Assembly: GCF_021261325.1 (NCBI RefSeq)
Contig: NZ_JAJSBI010000010.1
Coordinates: 248,001 to 312,000 of the forward strand
DNA: 64,000 nt
Direction: 5' to 3'
From: Streptomyces guryensis
GTDB taxonomy: Bacteria > Actinomycetota > Actinomycetes > Streptomycetales > Streptomycetaceae
Part shown: piece by piece, positions 1-8,248 of the stretch
How the letters are laid out: each line of letters starts with the position of its first letter
Position numbering within the stretch: position 1 is the first letter of the stretch
Translations under genes and position numbers: made by a program
The notes under the pieces: generated by a model
Told to the model about the DNA's origin: nothing
Databases searched by the model: none
The model's input: only the letters and a program-made list of their open reading frames with translations

Positions 1-865
1 CATCCGTATCGACGGCGTCCTGCACGAGTTCACCACCGTGCCGGGTGTCAAGGAGGACGTCACCGACCTGATCCTCAACATCAAGCAGCTGGTCGTCTCC
101 TCGGAGCACGACGAGCCGGTCGTGATGTACCTGCGCAAGCAGGGCCCGGGTCTGGTCACCGCCGCCGACATCGCGCCCCCGGCCGGTGTCGAGGTGCACA
201 ACCCCGACCTGGTCCTCGCCACGCTCAACGGCAAGGGCAAGCTGGAGATGGAGCTGACGGTCGAGCGCGGCCGCGGTTACGTCTCCGCCGTGCAGAACAA
301 GCAGGTGGGCCAGGAGATCGGCCGTGTCCCGGTCGACTCCATCTACTCGCCGGTGCTGAAGGTCACGTACAAGGTCGAGGCGACCCGTGTCGAGCAGCGC
401 ACCGACTTCGACAAGCTGATCGTCGACGTCGAGACCAAGCAGGCGATGCGTCCCCGTGACGCCATGGCCTCCGCCGGTAAGACCCTGGTCGAGCTGTTCG
501 GTCTCGCCCGCGAGCTGAACATCGACGCCGAGGGCATCGACATGGGCCCGTCCCCGACGGACGCCGCCCTGGCCGCTGATCTGGCGCTGCCGATCGAGGA
601 GCTGGAGCTCACCGTTCGGTCCTACAACTGCCTCGAGCGTGAGGGCATCCACTCCGTGGGTGAGCTCGTCGCCCGCTCCGAGGCCGACCTCCTCGACATC
701 CGCAACTTCGGTGCGAAGTCGATCGACGAGGTCAAGGCGAAGCTGGCCGGCATGGGCCTGGCCCTCAAGGACAGCCCGCCCGGATTCGACCCCACGGCCG
801 CCGCCGACGCCTTCGGCGCCGACGACGACGCGGACGCCGGGTTCGTCGAGACCGAGCAGGACTGA
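1..865 (+). CDS. rpoA: RNA polymerase alpha subunit (5' end missing)
   Basis: The reading frame is already open at base 2 (IRIDGVLHEFTTVPGV...), so the true start lies left of the window; an internal ATG is not the start. Alpha dimerises to nucleate RNA polymerase assembly and its C-terminal domain contacts UP elements and activators. The visible part covers most of the N-terminal assembly domain, the acidic linker, and the alpha-CTD (ELELTVRSYNCLEREG..., then LLDIRNFGAKSIDEVK). A short Asp/Ala-rich acidic tail ends the protein, as in other actinomycetes. It precedes rplQ, the standard alpha-operon order. Identity is certain; only the first residues are unseen. Confidence 0.98.
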   Translation, partial: IRIDGVLHEFTTVPGVKEDVTDLILNIKQLVVSSEHDEPVVMYLRKQGPGLVTAADIAPPAGVEVHNPDLVLATLNGKGKLEMELTVERGRGYVSAVQNKQVGQEIGRVPVDSIYSPVLKVTYKVEATRVEQRTDFDKLIVDVETKQAMRPRDAMASAGKTLVELFGLARELNIDAEGIDMGPSPTDAALAADLALPIEELELTVRSYNCLEREGIHSVGELVARSEADLLDIRNFGAKSIDEVKAKLAGMGLALKDSPPGFDPTAAADAFGADDDADAGFVETEQD

Positions 866-915
866 GAGTTCGGGACCGACTGCCGGTTCCTGGCTGCGGG
901 TGCGCTGTGCTTGAT

Positions 916-933
916 CGCGCAGTTCCCCGCGCC
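916..933 (+). repeat. Copy of a dispersed Streptomyces intergenic repeat (rpoA-rplQ gap)
   Basis: The core CGCGCAGTTCCCCGCGCC lies in the 179-nt rpoA-rplQ gap. The same 18 bases recur at 1606-1623 after rplQ, and both are preceded by GGCTGCGGGT about 25-30 nt upstream. Downstream G/C-rich arms (GGGGCGCCCC near 940) could pair with it to form a hairpin. From memory this core is common between Streptomyces genes as part of terminator-like palindromes; a genome count would confirm. Confidence 0.6.
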
Positions 934-1044
934 CCTTCCGGGGCGCCCCTTCGGGGACGCCCCGGATCTCCGACGGGCGACCGCCCGCTCGGATACTGAC
1001 CCCGGTACCTGATACGGCCGGGGCAGACACACAGGAGAAGAACC

Positions 1045-1554
1045 ATGCCGAAGCCCACCAAGGGTGCCCGTCTGGGCGGCAGCGCCGCGCACGAGAAGCT
1101 GCTCCTCGCGAACCTCGCGAAGGCGCTCTTCGAGCACGGCCGTATCACCACCACCGAGGCGAAGGCCCGCCGCCTTCGTCCGTACGCCGAGCGTCTGGTG
1201 ACCAAGGCGAAGAAGGGCGACCTTCACAACCGCCGCCAGGTGCTGCAGGTCATCACGGACAAGGGCGTCGTCCACACGCTCTTCACCGAGATCGGCCCGC
1301 GCTACGAGAACCGTCCGGGTGGCTACACCCGCATCACCAAGATCGGTAACCGCCGTGGCGACAACGCGCCCATGGCTGTCATCGAGCTGGTCGAGGCGCT
1401 GACGGTTGCGCAGCAGGCTACGGGTGAGGCGGAGGCGGCGACGAAGCGTGCCGCCAAGGACGCGGAGGCTGCGGCTCCGGTCGAGGACGCCAAGGTCGAC
1501 ACGACCAAGGCCGACGAGGTCGAGGACGCTGCCGAGGAGTCCAAGGACGCGTAA
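1045..1554 (+). CDS. rplQ: 50S ribosomal protein L17
   Basis: Large-subunit ribosomal protein. The start MPKPTKGARLGGSAAHEK and the segment ENRPGGYTRITKIGNRRGDNAPM are diagnostic of L17. The ATG follows an AGGAGAAG ribosome binding site. At 169 residues it is longer than the roughly 120-residue bacterial form because of a low-complexity Ala/Glu/Lys/Asp tail from about residue 120 on, a usual feature in streptomycetes. It ends the alpha operon and is followed by a strong hairpin with a T run. Confidence 0.97.
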   Translation: MPKPTKGARLGGSAAHEKLLLANLAKALFEHGRITTTEAKARRLRPYAERLVTKAKKGDLHNRRQVLQVITDKGVVHTLFTEIGPRYENRPGGYTRITKIGNRRGDNAPMAVIELVEALTVAQQATGEAEAATKRAAKDAEAAAPVEDAKVDTTKADEVEDAAEESKDA

Positions 1555-1605
1555 GCGTTCTGCCGGGGGCTGTGCGTCGGCGGCTGCGGGTTCGTTGTGG
1601 CTTGT

Positions 1606-1623
1606 CGCGCAGTTCCCCGCGCC
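1606..1623 (+). repeat. Second copy of the dispersed intergenic repeat (rplQ-truA gap)
   Basis: Exact second copy of the 18-base core found at 916-933. The left flank also matches (GGCTGCGGGT ... CTTG ... CGCGC). It lies just before the rplQ terminator. Confidence 0.6.
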
Positions 1624-1641
1624 TCTGAAAGCAGGGCGTTG

Positions 1642-1680
1642 GCGGGTCCGTTCCTTTTTGGAGCGGGCCCGCTTTTTGTT
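1642..1680 (+). terminator. Intrinsic terminator after rplQ
   Basis: GCGGGTCCG (1642-1650) pairs with CGGGCCCGC (1664-1672) with one G-T wobble, followed at once by TTTTTGTT. This is a clear hairpin plus U-tract, unusually canonical for a GC-rich genome. It probably ends the alpha-operon transcript 18 nt before truA, so truA may rely on read-through or its own promoter. Confidence 0.8.
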
Positions 1681-1697
1681 GCTGAGAGGATCTCTGT

Positions 1698-2555
1698 GTG
1701 AGTGACGAAGTAGAGCCCGGTCATGTGCGTGTGCGTCTTGATCTCTCCTACGACGGGAGCGAGTTCTCCGGGTGGGCCAAGCAGGCCGGGGGGCGGCGGA
1801 CCGTGCAGGGGGAGATCGAGGATGCTCTGCGGACCGTGACGCGGTCGGGTGGGACGACGTACGAGCTGACGGTGGCGGGGCGGACCGATGCCGGGGTGCA
1901 TGCGCGGGGGCAGGTAGCGCATGTCGATCTGCCGCGGGAGGTCTGGGGCGCGCACCACGACAAGCTGCTGAAGCGGCTTGCCGGGCGGCTGCCCAGGGAT
2001 GTGCGGGTGTGGGCCCTCCGGGAGGCGCCCAGTGGCTTCAACGCCCGTTTCTCGGCGGTCTGGCGGCGGTACGCGTACCGGGTCACCGACAATCCGGGCG
2101 GGGTCGATCCGCTGCTGCGCAACCATGTGCTCTGGCACGACTGGCCGCTCGACGTCGACGCCATGAACGAGGCCGCCGAACGGCTGCTGGGGGAGCACGA
2201 CTTCGCCGCCTACTGCAAGAAGCGGGAGGGCGCGACCACCATTCGTACGCTGCAGCGGCTGAGCCTGGTGCGCGGGGACGACGGGATCATCACCGCGACC
2301 GTGCGGGCCGACGCGTTCTGCCACAACATGGTGCGCTCGCTGATCGGGGCGCTGCTGTTCGTGGGGGACGGGCACCGGGGGCCGGAGTGGCCGGGCAAGG
2401 TGCTCGCCGCCGGCGTACGGGACTCGGCCGTGCATGTCGTACGGCCGCACGGGCTGACCCTGGAGGAGGTCGGCTACCCGGCCGACGAGCTGCTCGCCGC
2501 GCGCAGCAAGGAGGCGCGGAACAAGCGGACGCTGCCCGGGGCCGGGTGCTGCTAG
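1698..2555 (+). CDS. truA: tRNA pseudouridine(38-40) synthase TruA
   Basis: Converts uridines 38-40 of the tRNA anticodon arm to pseudouridine. LDLSYDGSEFSGW near the N-terminus and GRTDAGVHARGQVAHV, which contains the catalytic aspartate, are family hallmarks; the C-terminal segment has FCHNMVRSLIGAL. The GTG start lies 18 nt after the rplQ terminator. The length of 285 residues is typical. The stop codon directly abuts the stop of the convergent gene at 2556. Confidence 0.96.
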   Translation: MSDEVEPGHVRVRLDLSYDGSEFSGWAKQAGGRRTVQGEIEDALRTVTRSGGTTYELTVAGRTDAGVHARGQVAHVDLPREVWGAHHDKLLKRLAGRLPRDVRVWALREAPSGFNARFSAVWRRYAYRVTDNPGGVDPLLRNHVLWHDWPLDVDAMNEAAERLLGEHDFAAYCKKREGATTIRTLQRLSLVRGDDGIITATVRADAFCHNMVRSLIGALLFVGDGHRGPEWPGKVLAAGVRDSAVHVVRPHGLTLEEVGYPADELLAARSKEARNKRTLPGAGCC

Positions 2556-3467
2556 CTACTGGTTCGCCGCGGCCGACGCCTGCGCCTGGCCGCGGGCGTT
2601 GATCTGGCGGAAGGTGTACAGCTGCAGGTCGTTGCCGGCCTTGAAGACGGTCGTGGACTGGTTCGTGACGTCCTTGCCGTTGGTGAAGCCGACGGTGGTG
2701 AAGTAGGCGTAGCGGCCGATGGAGTTGGCTGTCGTGAGGCAGGTGGCGGAGTTGCAGAAGGCCTTCACACCATCACCTGCCAGCGCCGTGACGAAGCTCT
2801 TCTTGTGTGCCTTGGAGGCTTGGTCCGACTGGGCTCTGGCCTTGGCCGCCTGTGCCTCGGTGTCGAAGACGGCGACGCCTACCGTCACCGCGACGCCGCC
2901 CCGGCTGTAGGTGACGCGCAGCAGGCGGGTGCAGCCGTTGCCGGTGAGGATCTTCGGGAGGGCGTCCTGGGCGGCCGAGGCGCAGTTCCTGGTGTCGGCC
3001 GTGGCGCCCTTCTTGTAGACGTTCGACTCCATGGGCAGCTGTGCGAGCGGGAAGAGGTTCTGCGCGCTCAGCGGGGCCGTGTCCTTGGCCTTGCTGGCGA
3101 TGAACTCCTTCGGGTCCAGCGGCGGCGGGGCGCTGGTCGGCGCGAAGGACGGGGCCGTCGCGGTGCTGCCCGGTATGGACGCGCTCGCGGGCAGGTTGGA
3201 CGGGTTGCCCGAGGCCTCGTTGTTGCCGTTCGCCGAGACGACGGCCATGGCGACGGCGGTGCCGATCGCGATCGTGGCGACCACACCGCCGCCGATGAAC
3301 AGCAGCCGGCGCCTCTTGTTGCGCGTCTCCGAGGCCTCGGCGAGGGCTGCCCAGTCCGGGGTCTGGCCGTCGTCGCCGCCGCTGGTCCACGGCTGCTGGG
3401 AGTGCGGTTTCCAGGGGTCCCACTGGGATTGGGGTCCCCCCTGCTGCCCAAAGCTCATGGGGCGCAT
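2556..3467 (-). CDS. Conserved membrane-anchored protein of unknown function
   Basis: I do not recognise a named family. The first 55 residues are Gln/Pro/Trp-rich and polar, followed by RNKRRR and one transmembrane segment (LLFIGGGVVATIAIGTAVAMAVV, about 54-76), then a Ser/Pro/Ala-rich linker and a soluble domain of about 170 residues containing four cysteines, presumably outside the cell. This is a type II single-pass layout. A second ATG at residue 4 (MSFGQQGG) is an alternative start. It converges on truA with no gap, so no separate terminator lies between them. Possibly an envelope-associated lipid- or wall-binding protein, but that is a guess. Confidence 0.85.
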   Translation of the reverse strand: MRPMSFGQQGGPQSQWDPWKPHSQQPWTSGGDDGQTPDWAALAEASETRNKRRRLLFIGGGVVATIAIGTAVAMAVVSANGNNEASGNPSNLPASASIPGSTATAPSFAPTSAPPPLDPKEFIASKAKDTAPLSAQNLFPLAQLPMESNVYKKGATADTRNCASAAQDALPKILTGNGCTRLLRVTYSRGGVAVTVGVAVFDTEAQAAKARAQSDQASKAHKKSFVTALAGDGVKAFCNSATCLTTANSIGRYAYFTTVGFTNGKDVTNQSTTVFKAGNDLQLYTFRQINARGQAQASAAANQ

Positions 3468-3572
3468 CTTAGACGGGAGGCGAAGGGTGCCGGTGTGCCT
3501 CCGGTGGAGCCGTCAGGGACCTTTCCGCCCGGGAGGCACATCTCGGTCACCGCGAACGGTGCGTGCCGGAGG

Positions 3573-3757
3573 TCAGGCCTTGTCCTTCCAGGTGGCGACG
3601 AGCTGGTACGTGTCCGGGTTGCCCAGCTTCGTGTACGAGTAGGCGTCGATGGGAGCTTTGAGTACTAGCTCGACGCGGACGCCGTTCCGGCGGTGCACAG
3701 CGTGAGTGCGACACCGGCCGTCACGATCGAGGCGACCATGCTCTTGCGGAACTTCAT
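3573..3757 (-). pseudogene. Small secreted peptide gene, apparently frameshifted
   Basis: ATG at 3757 starts MKFRKSMVASIVTAG..., a complete Sec signal peptide ending TAGTASAS, but the frame hits TAG at 3665 immediately after the cleavage site. A second frame continues on the same strand from there to TGA at 3573 and reads ...RVELVLKAPIDAYSYTKLGN... ending ATWKDKA, with normal GC-rich codon use. One missing or two extra bases near 3665-3680 would join them into a protein of about 61 residues. Either this is a recent frameshift (or sequence error) or there are two tiny ORFs, the second starting at a GTG upstream in its own frame. Confidence 0.5.
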
Positions 3758-3885
3758 CCGTGCACCCCGTGTTCGTGCAGGTTGTATTGCCTGGTCATGC
3801 GCCTCGCGGCGCGTGGGCCGGGTCGTATCGAACCCGCCGGTGGAGTGGATCAAGGGGCGTCGCATCCGGTGGCGGCGGCCTCGTT

Positions 3886-3915
3886 TTGACCCGTTCGGGG
3901 CTGCGCAGGTATTCT
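3886..3915 (+). promoter_or_regulatory. Candidate main-sigma promoter for rplM-rpsI
   Basis: TTGACC (3886-3891), an 18-bp spacer, then TATTCT (3910-3915): a near-consensus vegetative promoter. It lies 182 nt upstream of the rplM start, leaving a long leader, which is common for ribosomal protein operons that are controlled after initiation. Confidence 0.65.
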
Positions 3916-4097
3916 GCTTCTTCGTTGTGTATCGGCTTGCTCGCTCTCACGCGAGAGGCCCTTACCTAGGTTCCCTGGAGCAGTTACCAGTGGGCGGCAT
4001 ACGGGCAGTGTCCCCGGCATATTTGTCGTCCCCAGCTGCACGATCGCTTCAGTGATGCCAAGTGTCAGCACCCATCTCTGAAGAAGAAGGCTGCGAA

Positions 4098-4541
4098 GTG
4101 CGTACGTACAGCCCCAAGCCCGGCGATGTGACTCGCCAGTGGCACGTCATTGACGCTCAGGACGTCGTCCTCGGCCGTCTCGCCACCACCGCTGCGTCCC
4201 TCCTGCGGGGCAAGCACAAGCCGATCTACGCCCCTCACGTCGACACCGGTGACTTCGTCATCATCATCAACGCCGACAAGGTGCACCTCTCCGGCAACAA
4301 GCGGACCCAGAAGATGGCGTACCGCCACTCCGGCTACCCGGGTGGTCTGCGCTCGGTCCGCTACGACGACCTCCTCGCGAACAACCCCGAGAAGGCCGTC
4401 GAGAAGGCCGTCAAGGGCATGCTCCCCAAGAACACCCTGGGCCGTCAGATGCTCTCCAAGCTGAAGGTCTACTCGGGCGACCAGCACCCGCACGCTGCCC
4501 AGCAGCCGGTGCCGTTCGAGATCACCCAGGTCGCGCAGTAA
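4098..4541 (+). CDS. rplM: 50S ribosomal protein L13
   Basis: Large-subunit protein needed early in 50S assembly. The GTG at 4098 gives MRTYSPKPGDVTRQWHVIDA, the usual N-terminus, at 147 residues. Motifs include LGRLATTAASLLRGK and HPHAAQQPVPFEI. A longer open frame begins at 4062, but that N-terminal extension has no family support; AAGAAGG about 8 nt before the GTG serves as ribosome binding site. Co-transcribed with rpsI 42 nt downstream, as in almost all bacteria. Confidence 0.96.
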   Translation: MRTYSPKPGDVTRQWHVIDAQDVVLGRLATTAASLLRGKHKPIYAPHVDTGDFVIIINADKVHLSGNKRTQKMAYRHSGYPGGLRSVRYDDLLANNPEKAVEKAVKGMLPKNTLGRQMLSKLKVYSGDQHPHAAQQPVPFEITQVAQ

Positions 4542-4583
4542 GTCCGGCCACCCCCTAAGACTGAAGAGAAGCTGAGGAGCATC

Positions 4584-5111
4584 GTGGCCGAGACCACCGT
4601 TGAGCAGCCGGTCGAAGAGACCGAGACCGAGCTTGTCGACATCGACAGCTACACCACCGAGTCCGAGGTCCCCGTCGAGGGTGAGTACACCTCGGAGTCC
4701 CTCGCGTCCCGCTTCGGCGAGCCCCAGCCGGCCGCCGGCCTGGGCCGTCGCAAGAACGCCATCGCCCGCGTCCGGATCGTCCCGGGCACCGGCAAGTGGA
4801 AGATCAACGGTCGCACCCTCGAGGACTACTTCCCGAACAAGGTGCACCAGCAGGAAGTCAACGAGCCCTTCAAGGTGCTCGAGCTCGAGGGCCGTTACGA
4901 CGTCATCGCCCGTATCTCGGGTGGCGGTGTCTCCGGTCAGGCCGGTGCGCTCCGTCTCGGTGTCGCCCGTGCGCTGAACGAGGCCGACGTCGACAACAAC
5001 CGCGGCCCGCTCAAGAAGGCCGGCTTCCTCAAGCGCGACGACCGTGCGGTCGAGCGCAAGAAGGCCGGTCTGAAGAAGGCCCGCAAGGCCCCGCAGTACA
5101 GCAAGCGTTAA
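4584..5111 (+). CDS. rpsI: 30S ribosomal protein S9
   Basis: Small-subunit protein whose C-terminal tail reaches the P-site tRNA. Diagnostic: GLGRRKNAIARVRIVPGTGKW, ISGGGVSGQAGALRLGVARAL and the C-terminal KKARKAPQYSKR. GTG start after a GAGGAGC ribosome binding site. It carries an acidic N-terminal extension of about 50 residues (EETETELVDID...) typical of actinobacterial S9, giving 175 residues against about 130 elsewhere. It is followed by a hairpin terminator. Confidence 0.97.
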   Translation: MAETTVEQPVEETETELVDIDSYTTESEVPVEGEYTSESLASRFGEPQPAAGLGRRKNAIARVRIVPGTGKWKINGRTLEDYFPNKVHQQEVNEPFKVLELEGRYDVIARISGGGVSGQAGALRLGVARALNEADVDNNRGPLKKAGFLKRDDRAVERKKAGLKKARKAPQYSKR

Positions 5112-5133
5112 GCTTCGCTGCCTGCTCTCACGT

Positions 5134-5175
5134 ACGCCCCGGCGGCACGCCTCAGTGCTGTCGGGGCGTTCGTTT
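5134..5175 (+). terminator. Terminator of the rplM-rpsI operon
   Basis: ACGCCCCGGCGGCA (5134-5147) pairs with TGCTGTCGGGGCGT (5156-5169), with two G-T wobbles and an 8-nt loop, followed by TCGTTT. It sits 22 nt after the rpsI stop. Confidence 0.75.
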
Positions 5176-5275
5176 ATCACCGTCGGGGGCGTATAACGGC
5201 ACAAGACCCTCGAAGGCTTGTGTGATCGGATGCCCGTACGCTGCAGCAACAGCTGACGCTTCCTCAGGAGGACAA

Positions 5276-6634
5276 GTGGGACGACTCTTCGGCACGGACG
5301 GCGTGCGCGGCGTCGCCAACGCGGACCTGACGGCGGAGATGGCGCTCGGCCTCTCCGTGGCCGCGGCGCACGTACTGGCCGAGGCGGGCACCTTCGAGGG
5401 CCACCGGGCGAAGGCGGTCGTCGGACGGGACCCGCGGGCGTCCGGGGAGTTCCTGGAGGCCGCCGTGGTCGCCGGCCTCGCCAGCGCCGGTGTGGACGTC
5501 CTGCGCGTCGGTGTGCTGCCCACTCCCGCGGTGGCGTATCTCACGGGCGCGCTCGGCGCCGACCTGGGCGTCATGCTCTCCGCCAGCCACAACGCCATGC
5601 CCGACAACGGCGTCAAGTTCTTCGCCCGCGGCGGCCACAAGCTGGCCGACGAGCTGGAGGACAGGATCGAGGCCGTCTACGACTCCCACCGCCACGGTGA
5701 GCCCTGGGAGCGGCCCACCGGCGCGGGTGTCGGGCGGGTGCGGTCGTACGACGAGGGGTTCGACCAGTACGTGGCGCATCTGATCGCCGTACTCCCGAAC
5801 CGGCTCGACGGGCTGAAGATCGTCCTCGACGAGGCGCACGGCGCCGCGGCGCGGGTCTCGCCGGAGGCGTTCTCCCGGGCCGGTGCCGAGGTGATCACGA
5901 TCGGCGCCGAGCCGGACGGGCTCAACATCAACGACGGCTGCGGATCGACCCATCTGGGCCTGCTGAAGGCCGCCGTCGTCGAGCACGGCGCCGCGCTCGG
6001 CATCGCGCACGACGGTGACGCGGACCGGTGCCTCGCCGTGGACCACACCGGTGCGGAGATCGACGGCGACCAGATCCTGGCCGTGCTCGCGCTGGCGATG
6101 CGGGAGCGGGGCGTGCTGCGCGAGGACACCGTTGTCGCGACGGTCATGTCCAATCTGGGCTTCAAGCTGGCGCTGGAGCGGGAGGGGCTGCATCTCCTCC
6201 AGACGGCGGTCGGGGACCGGTATGTGCTGGAGGAGATGAAGGAGCACGGCTACGCGCTCGGCGGCGAGCAGTCCGGGCACGTGATCATCCTCGACCACGC
6301 GACCACCGGTGACGGCACGCTGACCGGGCTGCTGCTGGCGGCCCGGGTCACCGAGACCGGTCGTACGCTCAAGGACCTCGCGGGGGTGATGGAGCGGCTG
6401 CCGCAGGTGCTCATCAATGTGCCCGACGTGGACCGGGCGCGGGTGAGGACCTCTGCGGAGCTGGCGGCTGCCGTTGCCGAGGCCGAGCGGGAACTCGGGT
6501 CCACCGGGCGGGTGTTGCTGCGGCCGTCGGGGACGGAGCCGTTGGTGCGGGTGATGGTCGAGGCCGCAGACATCGACCAGGCTCGGTCGGTGGCCGGGCG
6601 GCTTGCCGACGCGGTGAAGTCGGCGCTTGGCTAG
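5276..6634 (+). CDS. glmM: Phosphoglucosamine mutase
   Basis: Interconverts glucosamine-6-phosphate and glucosamine-1-phosphate on the way to UDP-GlcNAc, so it supplies peptidoglycan synthesis together with glmS at 12217. The GTG at 5276, with AGGAGGA at 5266-5272, gives MGRLFGTDGVRGVAN, the standard N-terminus; an open frame extending upstream into rpsI is not coding. The phosphoserine loop is SASHN, with the active serine at residue 104. The metal loop is DGDADR, and the C-terminal phosphate-binding loop is RPSGTEPLVRVM. 452 residues, as expected. Confidence 0.97.
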   Translation: MGRLFGTDGVRGVANADLTAEMALGLSVAAAHVLAEAGTFEGHRAKAVVGRDPRASGEFLEAAVVAGLASAGVDVLRVGVLPTPAVAYLTGALGADLGVMLSASHNAMPDNGVKFFARGGHKLADELEDRIEAVYDSHRHGEPWERPTGAGVGRVRSYDEGFDQYVAHLIAVLPNRLDGLKIVLDEAHGAAARVSPEAFSRAGAEVITIGAEPDGLNINDGCGSTHLGLLKAAVVEHGAALGIAHDGDADRCLAVDHTGAEIDGDQILAVLALAMRERGVLREDTVVATVMSNLGFKLALEREGLHLLQTAVGDRYVLEEMKEHGYALGGEQSGHVIILDHATTGDGTLTGLLLAARVTETGRTLKDLAGVMERLPQVLINVPDVDRARVRTSAELAAAVAEAERELGSTGRVLLRPSGTEPLVRVMVEAADIDQARSVAGRLADAVKSALG

Positions 6635-6749
6635 CACCCGCCTGCTTCACCCCACGGACGTAACATAATGTGCCAAATGGGTCACTGATTGTTTCACTGA
6701 CGTCGAGGCCGCCATGCGTGGCGTGCCCCCGACGGAAGTGAGAAACAGC

Positions 6750-7283
6750 ATGAAGACAGTCAGCAGAACCCTGAAGCGAATGGCCGTTCCGGCCCTGGCC
6801 GTGAGTCTCGCCGTTCCCGCGTTCGCCACCCCGGCCGCGGCCGCGACCCCCGGTTCCACCGCGCTCCGTCTCTTCGGCATGGTGTTGCTCAGCGCACGTT
6901 CGGGCGCGGCGAACCATGTCACGGCCAGCACCACCAGCGGTCGTGTGATCTTGACGGACACCACGGGTATCGCCCTGGGGCCCGGTTGCGTTCGGCTGTC
7001 CGCCACCAGCGTCGACTGCGGCAGCGTCGCCGGCACCTCCCGGCTCTCGGTCGGGCTGGGTGACCTGGACGACAGCTTCGACGGGACGAGCGTCTCGCTG
7101 CCCACCCTCGTCGACGCCGGCACGGGCTCGGACACCGTGGCGACCGGCAGCGGCAACGACACGATCGGCGTGAGCGGCGACGCGCCCGCCGTCGACACGG
7201 TGAGCTGTGACGGTGGCACGGCGGACGTGGTGTTCGCCGACCCCGGCGACAGCGTCGCCGCGGACTGCGAATCACGCCACTAG
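6750..7283 (+). CDS. Small secreted protein with calcium-binding-like repeats
   Basis: ATG at 6750, with GGAAGTGAG 7-13 nt upstream, starts MKTVSRTLKRMAVPALAVSL... and a clear Sec signal peptide ending in an Ala-rich AAAA cleavage region. The mature protein of about 145 residues contains LGDLDDSFDG and GTGSDTVATGSGNDTIGVSG, resembling the GGxGxD nonapeptides of RTX calcium-binding rolls, and a near C-terminal cysteine. Probably an exported beta-roll protein; its partner and role are unknown. An earlier in-frame ATG at 6714 is unlikely because it lacks a signal-peptide layout. The stop overlaps the convergent neighbour by 4 bp. Confidence 0.75.
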   Translation: MKTVSRTLKRMAVPALAVSLAVPAFATPAAAATPGSTALRLFGMVLLSARSGAANHVTASTTSGRVILTDTTGIALGPGCVRLSATSVDCGSVAGTSRLSVGLGDLDDSFDGTSVSLPTLVDAGTGSDTVATGSGNDTIGVSGDAPAVDTVSCDGGTADVVFADPGDSVAADCESRH

Positions 7284-8227
7284 ACGCCGCCCGCCTTGGC
7301 GGTGCGTTCACGCTGCCTGGCCCAGAGCCACTTCTGGGCCAGGAGCGTGAGCGTGCCCGCGAGAACGATGCCGAGCAGGTTCAGCAGCAGTTGCTCCGTG
7401 GAGCCCCAGGCCTGTTGGTACTCGTTGTAGGCGAAGGCCACTGCCGCGTTCGCCGCGGCGGGGACCGTCGTCACCGAGATCGCCACGCCCACCAGGGCGC
7501 CCGACTTCGCCGAGGTGAGGGAGAGGGTGCCTGCCGCTCCCGCCAGTACCGCGACCACGAACGAGAACGCGTCGGGGCGGTAGATGAAGTTGGTGTTGGG
7601 GCGTACGGCTTCCAGCTGGACCCTGGTGAACAGGCCGGCGCCGTCCATGAAGAAGGTGAAGCCGACCGTCACCAGCATGGCGGCGGCGAAGCCGACGAGC
7701 AGGGCGGTCAGCGAGCGCAGGGCGAGCCGCGGATGGCGCTGCACCAGCGCCGTGCATATGCCCGCCAGGGGGCCGAACTCCGGGCCCACGGCCATCGCGC
7801 CCACGATCAGGATCGCGTTGTCGAGGACGACACCGCAGGCCGCGATCATCGTGGCGAGGGTGATGAAGGCGACGTAGGTGACGGAGAGAGTGGACTCCTC
7901 GTGCGTCGCGTCGGTGAGGTGCTCCCAGAGGACCGCGTCCGCGCCTTCGCCGGGTGCCTCCGCCTCGGCCTTGTCGGCACGCCTGGACAGCGACAGGTCG
8001 ATGTTCTCGACGGCGATGGATCCGGTGCGGTCGAGCTCCAACGCCCTGAGTCCGCCGATGAGTTCGTCGCCCGCCTCGCGCGCGACGTCGCACATGACGA
8101 CGTCGCCGGCCGGGTTGCGGGCGGCTCCCGGCACCACGACGAGATGCGTGGTGCCGACGGTCCTCTCGATCAGGCGGACCACGTCGTCCGTCTTGTCGGA
8201 CGGTGTGATCAGGCGCAGGTGCAGCAT
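7280..8227 (-). CDS. DUF389 family integral membrane protein
   Basis: The N-terminal 100 residues are soluble (MLHLRLITPSDKTDDVV...). They are followed by six or so hydrophobic segments starting with LSVTYVAFITLATMIAACGVVLDNAILIVGAMAV, split here only by small residues. The block DNAILIVGAMAVGPEFGP and the later TSAKSGALVGVAISVTTVPAAANAAVA are characteristic of DUF389 proteins, whose function is undefined (often called hydrophobic domain proteins). It is 21 nt downstream of coaA on the same strand and may be co-transcribed. No strong ribosome binding site is seen. Confidence 0.85.
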   Translation of the reverse strand: MLHLRLITPSDKTDDVVRLIERTVGTTHLVVVPGAARNPAGDVVMCDVAREAGDELIGGLRALELDRTGSIAVENIDLSLSRRADKAEAEAPGEGADAVLWEHLTDATHEESTLSVTYVAFITLATMIAACGVVLDNAILIVGAMAVGPEFGPLAGICTALVQRHPRLALRSLTALLVGFAAAMLVTVGFTFFMDGAGLFTRVQLEAVRPNTNFIYRPDAFSFVVAVLAGAAGTLSLTSAKSGALVGVAISVTTVPAAANAAVAFAYNEYQQAWGSTEQLLLNLLGIVLAGTLTLLAQKWLWARQRERTAKAGGV

Positions 8228-8248
8228 GGTTCTTTTTAACAGGCGCGT

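Noticed and set aside
3693..4055. Open frame covering the rplM leader
   Set aside because: No ribosome binding site, overlaps the promoter and the secreted-peptide gene; codon use is not streptomycete-like.
4065..5249. 394-codon minus-strand frame opposite rplM-rpsI
   Set aside because: Leu/Val/Asp-rich shadow of two certain ribosomal protein genes.
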